From: JACGMN01 sp964522635
GTDB taxonomy: Archaea > Halobacteriota > Syntropharchaeia > Alkanophagales > Methanospirareceae
Assembly (NCBI GenBank): GCA_964522635.1
Contig: CAZFWT010000014.1
Span: 1 to 30,170, forward strand
Direction: 5' to 3'
Length of the DNA: 30,170 nucleotides
The position numbers and the translations under genes are program-made. Shown in pieces: positions 5,992-14,281 of the stretch (position 1 is its first letter; every line of letters starts with the position of its first letter). The notes beneath the pieces are model-generated. The model was not told the DNA's origin and made no database searches. It saw only the letters and a list, made by a program, of their open reading frames with translations.

Positions 5992-7052
5992 AAAGCTTAC
6001 TGGTTTCCTCGATTGAGGAGTATTCGGGCAAGAGCGCGGTGATCATCGCACTGGGGCAGATTCTCAAGGAGCGCGGGTTCCGGGTTGGGTACTTCAAGCC
6101 TTTCGGGATCGGAATCGCGCGGATCGGCGACCGGTTCGTTGACGAGGACGCGTACAACACCGCCGCCGTGCTCCGGACGGGTGACGCCCTCGAGGATGTC
6201 TGCCCGGTCACGCTTGACAAGCCGTACGTGGAATTTGCGCGCTCTGCAGATCCCTCTGAACTGAAGCAGCGCGTGCTGGAGTCGTACACACGCGTGGCCG
6301 CGGGCAAGGACATCGTGCTCGTAGAGAGTGCAGGCGAGTATAAGTTCGGAAAAGCGCTAGAGCTCTGCGACGCCAACATCGCCACGATGCTCGATCTGAA
6401 CGTCCTCCTCGTCGTGAAATACACGAGCGATTTCGTCATCGATAAGATCCTGGCGGCACGCGAACTCCTCGGCGAGCGACTCAGATTCATCATCTTCAAT
6501 CAGCTCGCGGGCTACAAGACCGCATACGTCGAGGAGATCAACGAGCGCTTCTTGAAGCAAAGGGGAATAACTCTGCTGGGGATACTGCCGTACAGCCCGC
6601 TCCTCGCGGGGCTCTCGGTTCGTGAGATCGCGGACGCTTTGAACGGCGAATGGCTCATTAGAGGCAAGCAGGGAGAAGAGGTAATCATCGAGGAGTTGCT
6701 GATCGGTGCGATGTCCCCGCCGGCAGCGCTGAAGTACTTCCGGCGGGTGCGACACGCGGCGCTGATCACCGGCGGCGATCGCGCGGATTTGCAGAACCTT
6801 GCACTGGAATCGGGCAATATCGAGTGCTTGCTCCTGACTGGGAACCTTGAACCGGCGGGCACGATACTCGGGCGAGCGGAGGAGCGGAACGTCCCGGTCA
6901 TCCTTGTCGCGGACGACACCCTTACGACGATCGAGCGGTTGGATGAAGCGCTAGGGAAAGCGCGAATCCGTGGCGCGGCGAAGATGAAGAAGGTGAAAGA
7001 GCTCGTCGAGCAGTTCGTTGATCTGGACAGGTTGATGGCGCATGAGGATTGA
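5988..7052 (+). CDS. BioD-like P-loop / DRTGG domain protein (phosphotransacetylase-N-terminus-like)
   Basis: 354 residues. The N-terminal half resembles the AAA_26/BioD-like family: P-loop SSIEEYSGKS (residues 7-16), then GQILKERGFRVGYFKPFG and DIVLVESAGEYKFG (a Walker-B-like region). Residues about 215-325 form a DRTGG domain (HAALITGGDRADLQNLAL ... NLEPAGTILGRAEERNVPVILVADDT). This two-domain arrangement is the one found ahead of the catalytic domain in long bacterial phosphotransacetylases, where it is thought to sense metabolites; the catalytic Pta domain is absent here. The four-base overlap with the ADP-forming acetyl-CoA synthetase argues for a regulatory or accessory role with that enzyme. 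The direct function is unproven. Confidence 0.85.
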   Translation: MKSLLVSSIEEYSGKSAVIIALGQILKERGFRVGYFKPFGIGIARIGDRFVDEDAYNTAAVLRTGDALEDVCPVTLDKPYVEFARSADPSELKQRVLESYTRVAAGKDIVLVESAGEYKFGKALELCDANIATMLDLNVLLVVKYTSDFVIDKILAARELLGERLRFIIFNQLAGYKTAYVEEINERFLKQRGITLLGILPYSPLLAGLSVREIADALNGEWLIRGKQGEEVIIEELLIGAMSPPAALKYFRRVRHAALITGGDRADLQNLALESGNIECLLLTGNLEPAGTILGRAEERNVPVILVADDTLTTIERLDEALGKARIRGAAKMKKVKELVEQFVDLDRLMAHED

Positions 7053-7091
7053 TCATGTGCGCGCGTACGTTTCTGCGGGAAAAGCATGCAG

Positions 7092-7101
7092 ATTTTTTTA
7101 T
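7092..7101 (+). promoter_or_regulatory. TATA-like box for the SRP RNA gene
   Basis: The T-rich stretch ending in TTTTTTATG lies about 25-30 bases upstream of the predicted 5' end of the RNA at about 7124, the usual archaeal spacing. Confidence 0.5.
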
Positions 7102-7123
7102 GACTACGTCTATTAGTAGAATT

Positions 7124-7437
7124 GTGCGGGCTAGCCTGGAGGGTTAGGCGTCCTCTGTCACTCGAAATCGCCGATATGCGAGGGGCGAAGCCTGAGGAAG
7201 GCTCTGTAGTTGTCAACTTCAGCTCACGGTTGGACGAAGAAGCACCGCCCTGCGGGGTTGATGGTGGTCTGGCGTCAGGCTGGAGGGCCTGGTGCCTTGC
7301 CTTTGCCATGGATACTGGTTTAGGCCCGGAAGGGAGCGGACTTACTGTGGGCGTTGGCGCTCGGAGGATAGTGGTGTGGAGAAAGACCTTGAGGGTCTGG
7401 TTGGCGGCGTAGGGGTCGACCGAGGGCGTGCCCGCAC
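7124..7437 (+). ncRNA. ffs: Signal recognition particle RNA (archaeal 7S RNA)
   Basis: About 314 bases, between two protein operons, with no plausible protein. The ends pair: GTGCGGGC (7124-7131) with GCCCGCAC (7430-7437), forming the helix that closes archaeal SRP RNAs. The 5' domain reads like the conserved T-loop hairpins (GGAGGG..AGGCG..CCGATATGC, about 7138-7190). Near 7321-7345 is the SRP54-binding helix 8 with a GGAA tetraloop between CCC and GGG (7325-7334) followed by AGCGGAC. Length, end pairing and helix 8 agree with the archaeal type (about 300-320 bases including helix 6). Upstream is a TATA-like element; downstream is an A/T-rich stretch before the convergent trkH stop. Ends are approximate to a few bases. 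Confidence 0.92.
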
Positions 7438-7466
7438 ATATCCTTTAAACCTTAACCGACTGCGTC

Positions 7467-8936
7467 TTAGAGCGGCTCAAATCCCTTAATGAAAGAACGG
7501 AAAACCATCAAAACCGGGATGATCTCCAGACGACCAATCCACATGTTTAATATCAACATTACTTTTCCCACCCAAGACAGCCCGGCATTAGTGATGCCCG
7601 TGGACAGCCCTACATTCCCTTGTGCCGAAGCAACTTCAAATACAATTTCGCTCAAAGTGTACTGGGTGGCGACGACATGTGATAACACTCCCACACCGAG
7701 GAACAAAAATAAGATCCAGAGGATGATAACCAAATTTGCTTCTGATGAGATTCGGTTAAATTGTTCTTCATTTAAGAACCTATCCCCAAATCGAATGCCT
7801 TTAATAGCCCTTCTCGGTAAGAGCGCTTTTGTTAATGACCACCTAATCCCCTTCCATGCTATTACTGCCTTTATAAGTTTAATTCCTCCGGCCGTCGAGC
7901 CTGCCCCGCCGCCGATAATCATCGCTAGAGCTACTATACCGAGAGCGGTTCCTGACCATAGTCGCACATCGGTCGTCTGAAATCCGGTGCAGGTGATTCC
8001 AGAGACGAGTTGAAAGGAAGAGAACCGGAAAGAGGCAACGAGAGAACCGTAGGCGCGGAAATAGTTCTCCAAAAAGAGGGGGATGAACAGAAGGAGGAGT
8101 ATGACAAAAAGGGCTCGGCATTGCATATCCTTCAGAAACGATTTTATATCGCCTTTTAACACCCGGTAATGCACCAGGAACGGGATGGCCCCAAGGATCA
8201 TTATCGGAATGATCGCCCCTTCTATCATGGGATTGTTGTAAAAGGCCATGCTGGTATCGGTTATAGAAAAACCACCGGTTCCAATACCAGTCATCGCGTG
8301 ATTGATCGCTTCCCATAGGCTCATGCCTGCGAAATAAAAGAGAACGATACCAATAGCGGTAAAGAGCAGATAGATCCACCAGATGATGCGCATGGTGGAG
8401 ATAACGCTCGGTCGAATCTTCTCCTCGCGCGTCTCCGCTTTATACAGCAGAAAAGATCCCGTTCCAGGGCGTGCTAAGATCGTCACCATCAGCACAATCA
8501 CCCCGACGCCGCCCACCCACTGCATCGTACTTCGCCAGAACTGCATCGTATGTGTAAGCGAAGAAGGATGCGCGATCATCGTCAATCCCGTACCCGTCCA
8601 ACCGGACATCCCCTCGAAGAAAGAATCGAGCGGGCTCATGCCTTCAATGACGATAAACAAGAGTGAACTCACTGCGGGGACAATGAGCCATGCTAATGCG
8701 GCCGTAATCATAGCGTGTTTCAGCTCGGGCTCTTTTTCATTCCTGCAGGCATATCTGAGCAGTAAGCCGAGGCAAAGAGTAGAAAGAGCGATCAGGAGCA
8801 CGACGTCCAGGAGAAAGAACTCATTAAAAACGCTCGAGACGATGAGCAGCACGAGCATGAGTACTCCCACAACACCCAGGATACTGCCGAGATCTTTAAG
8901 CACGATTCTCAGGTTTGGAAACACTTTATCCTCCAC
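7467..8936 (-). CDS. trkH: Potassium uptake protein TrkH/KtrB family (copy 1)
   Basis: 489 residues, integral membrane K+-translocating subunit with about ten hydrophobic helices arranged as four M1-P-M2 repeats. The four pore loops with filter glycines are visible: MSGWTGTGLTMI (first), MTGIGTGGFSITD (second), SGITCTGFQTTD (third) and AQGNVGLSTGI (fourth). GTG at 8934-8936 is the start, with GGGAG just ahead of it; no suitable ATG gives an intact first membrane helix (ILGVVGVLMLVLLIV). It is divergent from a second trkH (165-base gap with promoters for both) and would work with a TrkA-type RCK subunit such as the one at 10676-11341. The two copies are distant in sequence, so probably not a recent duplication. 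Confidence 0.93.
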   Translation of the reverse strand: MEDKVFPNLRIVLKDLGSILGVVGVLMLVLLIVSSVFNEFFLLDVVLLIALSTLCLGLLLRYACRNEKEPELKHAMITAALAWLIVPAVSSLLFIVIEGMSPLDSFFEGMSGWTGTGLTMIAHPSSLTHTMQFWRSTMQWVGGVGVIVLMVTILARPGTGSFLLYKAETREEKIRPSVISTMRIIWWIYLLFTAIGIVLFYFAGMSLWEAINHAMTGIGTGGFSITDTSMAFYNNPMIEGAIIPIMILGAIPFLVHYRVLKGDIKSFLKDMQCRALFVILLLLFIPLFLENYFRAYGSLVASFRFSSFQLVSGITCTGFQTTDVRLWSGTALGIVALAMIIGGGAGSTAGGIKLIKAVIAWKGIRWSLTKALLPRRAIKGIRFGDRFLNEEQFNRISSEANLVIILWILFLFLGVGVLSHVVATQYTLSEIVFEVASAQGNVGLSTGITNAGLSWVGKVMLILNMWIGRLEIIPVLMVFRSFIKGFEPL

Positions 8937-8968
8937 TCCCGCGCTGGTAGGACGTTAAAGAGTAAGCC

Positions 8969-8981
8969 CAAAATATCTTTT
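8969..8981 (-). promoter_or_regulatory. TATA-like box for trkH copy 1
   Basis: The minus strand reads AAAAGATATTTTG here, about 38 bases from the GTG start at 8936, giving a leader of roughly ten bases. Confidence 0.45.
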
Positions 8982-9053
8982 TCCCTCTGGTCGATCTTTT
9001 ACCGTGGTTATATCAATCAAACTCTTCATCAAAAAGAAACTTGTGCTCTTTTC

Positions 9054-9063
9054 TTTAATTAAG
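9054..9063 (+). promoter_or_regulatory. TATA-like box and ribosome-binding site for trkH copy 2
   Basis: TTTAATTAAG predicts a start near 9085. A clear Shine-Dalgarno GAGGAG at 9093-9098 sits three bases from the ATG at 9102, fixing that start. Confidence 0.45.
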
Positions 9064-9101
9064 TACGATCTCTCCTTTGTAACCAGGGGACCGAGGAGTA
9101 A

Positions 9102-10553
9102 ATGGACCGGAGGATCATCTGCGGCTGTATCGGGAGCATCGTGAAGTACCTCGGAATCTTAATGGTTATTCCGCTTGGCGTGGCGGTATGGTACGGTGAG
9201 CACATCCTGTCGCCGTTTATTGTGACGACCTGGCTGATCCCGCTTGGGATCACCATTACCTGTGGCATCATTCTGGAGAAGAGGCTCGGCACGGTGGGTG
9301 TGATCAAGCGTCGCGAGGGCTTTGCAATCGTGGGCCTGGGATGGCTCGCGGTGGCCTTATTCGGCTCGCTTCCCTACATTACCTCCGCAACGCTCGGACC
9401 GATCGATGCCTTTTTTGAATCAATGTCGGGATTCACCACCACGGGCTCCACGGTGATGCTTGAGCTTGAGCAGATCGACCGGAGCATATTATTCTGGCGA
9501 AGCTTCTCGCAGTGGATTGGTGGTATGGGCGTCATCCTTCTCTTCATTGCGATCCTACCCACCTTCGGCATTGCCGGGAGCCAGCTCTTCGACCGCGAGT
9601 TCCCGGGGCCGATGGCCGAACGGATTCGACCGCGAGTTCAAGTGACCGCACGAATGCTCTGGTCAATTTACGTCATGTTGACCGGCGCGGAGATCGTCTT
9701 GCTCTATTTCCTCGCGCAGATGACGCCCTTCCACGCCTTCTGCACCGCGTTCAGCACGATGCCGACCGGGGGTTTCTCACCGCTTTCGGCCAATATCGGT
9801 GGTTACCATAATCAAACCGCAGATTTCATCATCATGCTCTTCATGTTCCTCGGCGGAATGAACTTCATTCTGCACTATTCGTTGATCCGAAAACCCCGGC
9901 GGGTCATTGCAAACAAGGAGTTTCAGGTCTATTGCGCCTTCATTTTAGCCGCGATCGCGATTATCGTCACGGATCTCTACATTCATGGCTATTATGCTTC
10001 CTTCCTAGAGGCGTTCCGCTACGGTGGCTTTCAGGCTGTCTCCTTCATGACCACTACGGGCTTCACCACTGCTGACTTCGATGCCTGGACGCATTTGTCG
10101 AAGATCATCCTCCTGAGCCTGATGTTCGTCGGCGGCTGCGGCGGGTCAACCGGGGGAAGCATCAAGGTCATCCGCGTCTATGTGCTGCTCAAATACGTGG
10201 GGCAGCGAATTCGCCAGATCCTCTATCCACATGCGATCTTCGTGCTGAAGAGCGGCAGGAAGCCGATCTCAGACGATATCATCGAGGGGATTGCCGCGTT
10301 CATCTTCTCCTATTTCTTGCTCTTCGTCATCTGCTCTATCCTTCTGACCGCGATAGGGTTTGATATCCTGAGCGCAGCATCTGCAGTAGCCGCGACACTC
10401 GGGAACGTGGGACCAGGCTTTGGACTCGTGGCTGCTAATTATGCCGCGGTTCCTGTGATCGGTAAGATCATCCTCTCGTTTTGTATGTGGATCGGGCGGT
10501 TGGAGCTCTTCACCGTTCTGGTGCTGCTCACCCCGGCATTCTGGAAAGGGTGA
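9102..10553 (+). CDS. trkH: Potassium uptake protein TrkH/KtrB family (copy 2)
   Basis: 483 residues, second K+-channel-like transporter subunit. The first membrane helix (IVKYLGILMVIPLGVAVWY) begins about residue 13, and the four selectivity loops are SMSGFTTTGSTVM, FSTMPTGGFSPLS, VSFMTTTGFTTADF and ATLGNVGPGFGLV. Each keeps the Gly of the ion filter. The GGCGGSTGGSIKVIR segment is the typical glycine-rich hinge in the third repeat. Start fixed by GAGGAG. Head-to-head with copy 1, tail-to-tail with trkA across 122 bases. Two channel subunits and one visible RCK subunit suggest either shared gating or two systems of different affinity or ion coupling (K+/H+ versus K+/Na+); the sequence does not decide. 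Confidence 0.93.
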   Translation: MDRRIICGCIGSIVKYLGILMVIPLGVAVWYGEHILSPFIVTTWLIPLGITITCGIILEKRLGTVGVIKRREGFAIVGLGWLAVALFGSLPYITSATLGPIDAFFESMSGFTTTGSTVMLELEQIDRSILFWRSFSQWIGGMGVILLFIAILPTFGIAGSQLFDREFPGPMAERIRPRVQVTARMLWSIYVMLTGAEIVLLYFLAQMTPFHAFCTAFSTMPTGGFSPLSANIGGYHNQTADFIIMLFMFLGGMNFILHYSLIRKPRRVIANKEFQVYCAFILAAIAIIVTDLYIHGYYASFLEAFRYGGFQAVSFMTTTGFTTADFDAWTHLSKIILLSLMFVGGCGGSTGGSIKVIRVYVLLKYVGQRIRQILYPHAIFVLKSGRKPISDDIIEGIAAFIFSYFLLFVICSILLTAIGFDILSAASAVAATLGNVGPGFGLVAANYAAVPVIGKIILSFCMWIGRLELFTVLVLLTPAFWKG

Positions 10554-10675
10554 ACCGCGGCCCACTCGTTGCGCAGTGCAGTAACGTTACCAGATAACGT
10601 CACAAAGCGAAAGCCGTTACGCCTACGAGTAGAATACAGAATACCTTACATCAATCTCTAAATCTGTTGTTTTGT

Positions 10676-11341
10676 TCAGAGCGAAAAGAGAGCGTTAATC
10701 TTATCTGCTTCTTTCGCCTTCGCAAAGACCGTGACATGATCGCCCGCCTGAAGCGGGATGTCGCCGCTGGGCAGGATGAGTTCATCATTCCGCTCGATCG
10801 CTACCACCGTACCCCCCTTCATGTTCAAGTCTGAGAGTTCCTTGCCCACGGCACGTGAATTTTCCGAGACCACGACCTCGAAGATCTCCGCTTTGCCGCG
10901 ACCGATCGTGATGAAATCCTTTATCCGTGGCCGCTTCGCCGAGATATACAGGTGACGAGCAACGGTCATATCGGGGTTCTCGAGCATTGCAATGTCCGCT
11001 TTCTTGAACATCTCCACATGCTCTTCCTGATTCACGATCGCAACGGTGTTCTTCGTTCCCAATTCCTTGGCCGTGAGCGTCATCATCAAATTATCGGCGT
11101 CGTCCGAGGTCGTAGCGATAAGCGAGTCCGCCCGCTGCGCGTTCGCTTCCTCCAGGGTTGACTTCTGCGTGGCGTCGCCGACGATCGTCAGGACGTCATA
11201 CTGCTCTGCGATCTCCTTGCAGCGTTTCTCGTTCTCGTCGATGACCACGACGTCGTTCTTGTCCCGAGTGGCGATATTCACCAGATTCTTGCCGATTCCG
11301 CCCAGTCCCACTATTATCAGATACACGCTGCGCTTCCTCAC
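10676..11341 (-). CDS. trkA: TrkA-type K+ uptake regulatory protein (RCK domain)
   Basis: 221 residues, cytoplasmic gating subunit of Trk/Ktr potassium channels. An N-terminal RCK Rossmann domain carries GLGGIG (residues 12-17) and an acidic residue closing strand 2 (VVVIDEN, Asp35), indicating NAD(H)/adenine nucleotide binding; GDAT (about 56-59) follows. The C-terminal RCK_C domain spans about 135-220 (AVGKELSDLNMKGGTVVAIERNDELILPSGDIPLQAGDHVTVFAK). It starts 32 bases after the alanyl-tRNA synthetase stop on the same strand, so it probably shares the alaS transcript, and it converges on trkH copy 2. Coupling to alaS instead of to trkH is unusual but may only reflect gene order. Confidence 0.93.
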   Translation of the reverse strand: MRKRSVYLIIVGLGGIGKNLVNIATRDKNDVVVIDENEKRCKEIAEQYDVLTIVGDATQKSTLEEANAQRADSLIATTSDDADNLMMTLTAKELGTKNTVAIVNQEEHVEMFKKADIAMLENPDMTVARHLYISAKRPRIKDFITIGRGKAEIFEVVVSENSRAVGKELSDLNMKGGTVVAIERNDELILPSGDIPLQAGDHVTVFAKAKEADKINALFSL

Positions 11342-11373
11342 TACTTCTTCATCATGTGGTATAATATCACTTT

Positions 11374-14160
11374 CTATTTTTTCCGTAGCACGGTTTCGAG
11401 AAATCGTAATCCCGCCTCGCGAGCCGCATCCACGAGCTCCACGTGCTCGCCGCCACCCTGTGCGAGCTCCGCTTTGCCACCGCCACTGCCGCCGAGCACG
11501 CCAGACACGTTCTTGATGAGCTCGCCGGCATGGAGTTTATCGCTGAGCGTTTTGGGGACAGCGGCAACAGCCGATGTGCGAGCCTCGCCCCTGTTGAGCA
11601 AGATCGCCACGTAGTTACCGTCAGCGAGCTGAGACGCGATCTTCAACATCTCCTTGGCATCGGCATCAGGCAGCACCGCGGCAATCACGTTCACCCCACT
11701 GATCGCCTGCGCGTGGCCCTTCAACCGCTCCAGCTCCAGATCCGCGATCTCACCGCGCAATCGCTCGGTCTCTTTTCGTAACTCTTTCCACTCCTCGAAG
11801 AACCGCTCAACGACCCCGGGCAGCTTCTCCGGCGGCACTTTGAGCACCGCTGCGGACTCCTTTATCAGCTCCTCCTGTGCCTGGATTGCCTCAATTGCTG
11901 CTTCGCCTGCCGAGAACTCCAACCGCTCGACACCATCCTGGATACGTTCGATGCGCAGGAGTTTTATCGGGCCGACTTCGCCAGTCTTCGCAAGGTGCGT
12001 GCCCGCACAGGCCTGCACATCCAGATCATCGCCGATTCGCACGATTCGTATCTGCTCACCGACGGGCACGCCGCCCTGGTAAATCCGCGAGCCGTAGCGC
12101 TGCTCTGCCTCGCTTCGCTCCACAAAGCCCGTCGTGATAGGAAGATCGTCCATAACGATTTTATTGGCGAGCATCTCGATCGCCCGTCGCTCATCATCGG
12201 AAATCCGCTTGAAGTGCGCGATATCGATTCTCGCCCGCTTTTCACCCTTCTGCGCGCCCGCTTGCCAAACGTGCTCGCCCAATATCTTTCGTGCCGCAGA
12301 GACAACGATATGCGTTGCCGTATGGTGCTTCTTATGCGCCATCCGCCGGGTAAGGTCTATTTTTCCGGTTACGGTAGCGCCCTTAGGTATGTTCGGGACT
12401 CGCCCATCGGCCAATTTATGGAGAATAACACCCTCGACGCTCTGCACAGCAATGACTCTGAATCGTTCATGCTCAGGTTCTTCAGGCGTACCTATGGTCA
12501 AGTAACCCGTATCGGCCGGTTGACCGCCACCTTCGGGAAAGAAGAGCGTCTGATCCAGAATAACCGAATCGTCGAGTATCTCCAGGACCGTGGCCGTGAA
12601 TTCCACCGCGCGCGGCGTTTCGTAATACAGCTTCTTCGTCGCCGGAATACCCTTTGTCTCTTCTTGCAGGCGCTCCACAAACGGCGTCAGCTCCACCTTT
12701 TGCTCCTCGCCGTGCAGCTTTGCCACCAGCGTATAGAAGTTCTCGGGGATATTCACCGCCAGACCTTTGCTCTGAGGGCCCATAGAAGCGACTACCTCCT
12801 TCACAAATTCCGGCGGGAGCCCGTGGGTATCGTATAAATTGATGAGATGATCAACCGGAACTTCTCGCTCAGCCTTTCCCTTATAGTCCTTAGCGAGCTG
12901 CTTGACGATTCGCTCGCCCTTCACTAAGGTCTCATCGTACCGCTGCTTCTCGAGCGAAACGATCTCGATGATTCGCTCAATTGACCGCTCCAACTCAGGG
13001 AACGAATGCCTGAGCGTCTTGATCTGCAGGAGAATGAGCTCTTCCAATGGCGTCTCGATCCCTAATGATTTCAACATTCGAAATGCCCGCCGCAAGACGA
13101 GCCGTGCAAGATAGCCCTCCTTCGCATTCGAGGGAACGATCCCATCCGCGAGCATGAACGCCAGGCATTTCGTGTGGTCTGCAATTGCATACACGGTCTC
13201 GATCGGCTCCAGTATGCGCGTCAGCTCTTCGAATGGTAGCCCTACCCGCTGCGCGATCTCGCGTCGGTTCAGAGCACCGGAGAGGCTCGCCTGCGTGCGT
13301 ATGAGCTCAGGATGCGTCTCCAGCGGGTGCTCGATCCCCGCGGCATTCACCAATTCCGCAATTACTGCAGGGAACATGGCATCATAGACCGTCGGTGTGC
13401 CCGTGGACGCCCACACGAAACGTTCCAGACCGTAACCGGTATCCACGATGTACGTGTCCATCTTCCCATACCGCTGTCCGGCAATCTCGATCTCGCCGTG
13501 GGGTGAGAGCTCGAGATCCATGAAGACGAGCGTTGCGAGCTCTAGACCGCCCGTAATGACCTCAAGGCACGGGCCTGCATTCCCACCGCCATACCAGGGC
13601 GCCTCTTTGTAGGTTACGCTATCACGCGCCACACCAAGCTGTTGCAGGAATTCGTCGCAATACGCCACGGTCTCGTTCTTCCAGTAAATCTCCTCACCGC
13701 CTCGCTTGTTAAACGCATGATGCCCCATCATCTCGAAGGTGGTGAGATGGCGGCCGGTTCGCCCGATAGACTCAAGATCCTCGAGCCGTATGCACGGCTG
13801 CGAGATGGCGAGTGGATTCGCAGGTGGCGGAACTTTGCCCGAGGTTACAAAGGGTTGAAAATTAGCAATGGAGGCAATCGTGAGGTAAATGTCATCACGC
13901 CAGCGCGCAACCACCGGATACCTGCTCAATCGCGTATGCGAGCGCGCTTCAAAGAACGAGAGGAACGATTCGCGCACCTCGTCTGGACTCCGCTCACTGA
14001 AGATCGGCGCGCCAATGAACGAGTAAGTCGCACAGGGTGCGTCACCACAGATCGTCTGCTCTCGGTCACGAGTCCAGAAAAAGGAGCCGCACTTCTTGCA
14101 CTGGCGCCTCACAAAATCCTGCTCCCTGAAGTACTCTAAATCGTACTCGTCGTTCCCCAT
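11374..14160 (-). CDS. alaS: Alanyl-tRNA synthetase, archaeal type
   Basis: 928 residues, full length for the archaeal enzyme. N-terminal archaeal extension with a likely zinc site (CKKC at 21-24, Cys38, Cys43), then the class II catalytic core (motif region with GHHAFNKRGGEEIYWKNE; GPCLEVITGGLELATLVF). The editing domain shows HTATH and CAGTH, the metal-binding residues that remove mis-charged Ser or Gly. A coiled coil (about 745-790) precedes the C-terminal DHHA1-like C-Ala domain (GGSGGGKAELAQGGG). The ATG at 14158-14160 follows a TATA-like box by about 35 bases; a nearly leaderless transcript is likely. Divergent from the tRNA endonuclease gene, so two tRNA-maturation functions share a promoter region. 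Confidence 0.97.
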   Translation of the reverse strand: MGNDEYDLEYFREQDFVRRQCKKCGSFFWTRDREQTICGDAPCATYSFIGAPIFSERSPDEVRESFLSFFEARSHTRLSRYPVVARWRDDIYLTIASIANFQPFVTSGKVPPPANPLAISQPCIRLEDLESIGRTGRHLTTFEMMGHHAFNKRGGEEIYWKNETVAYCDEFLQQLGVARDSVTYKEAPWYGGGNAGPCLEVITGGLELATLVFMDLELSPHGEIEIAGQRYGKMDTYIVDTGYGLERFVWASTGTPTVYDAMFPAVIAELVNAAGIEHPLETHPELIRTQASLSGALNRREIAQRVGLPFEELTRILEPIETVYAIADHTKCLAFMLADGIVPSNAKEGYLARLVLRRAFRMLKSLGIETPLEELILLQIKTLRHSFPELERSIERIIEIVSLEKQRYDETLVKGERIVKQLAKDYKGKAEREVPVDHLINLYDTHGLPPEFVKEVVASMGPQSKGLAVNIPENFYTLVAKLHGEEQKVELTPFVERLQEETKGIPATKKLYYETPRAVEFTATVLEILDDSVILDQTLFFPEGGGQPADTGYLTIGTPEEPEHERFRVIAVQSVEGVILHKLADGRVPNIPKGATVTGKIDLTRRMAHKKHHTATHIVVSAARKILGEHVWQAGAQKGEKRARIDIAHFKRISDDERRAIEMLANKIVMDDLPITTGFVERSEAEQRYGSRIYQGGVPVGEQIRIVRIGDDLDVQACAGTHLAKTGEVGPIKLLRIERIQDGVERLEFSAGEAAIEAIQAQEELIKESAAVLKVPPEKLPGVVERFFEEWKELRKETERLRGEIADLELERLKGHAQAISGVNVIAAVLPDADAKEMLKIASQLADGNYVAILLNRGEARTSAVAAVPKTLSDKLHAGELIKNVSGVLGGSGGGKAELAQGGGEHVELVDAAREAGLRFLETVLRKK

Positions 14161-14188
14161 TTTGTCTTATGCACATGAGAAAGCGGGG

Positions 14189-14198
14189 CATAAATAGT
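14189..14198 (-). promoter_or_regulatory. TATA-like box for alaS
   Basis: The minus strand reads ACTATTTATG here; the expected start is about 14168, a leader of about eight bases. A weaker A/T-rich candidate for the divergent endonuclease gene lies at 14244-14254. Confidence 0.5.
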
Positions 14199-14281
14199 TA
14201 TGTGGTTTCACGTCGGAGCTGCGCGAGGGGCGATGTATGTACCAAAAACTATTCTACTAAGAGAACATTTATCACGTAAAG

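Noticed and set aside
7122..7489. Two plus-strand open frames
   Set aside because: They lie on the SRP RNA and start with unusual codons; no protein likeness.
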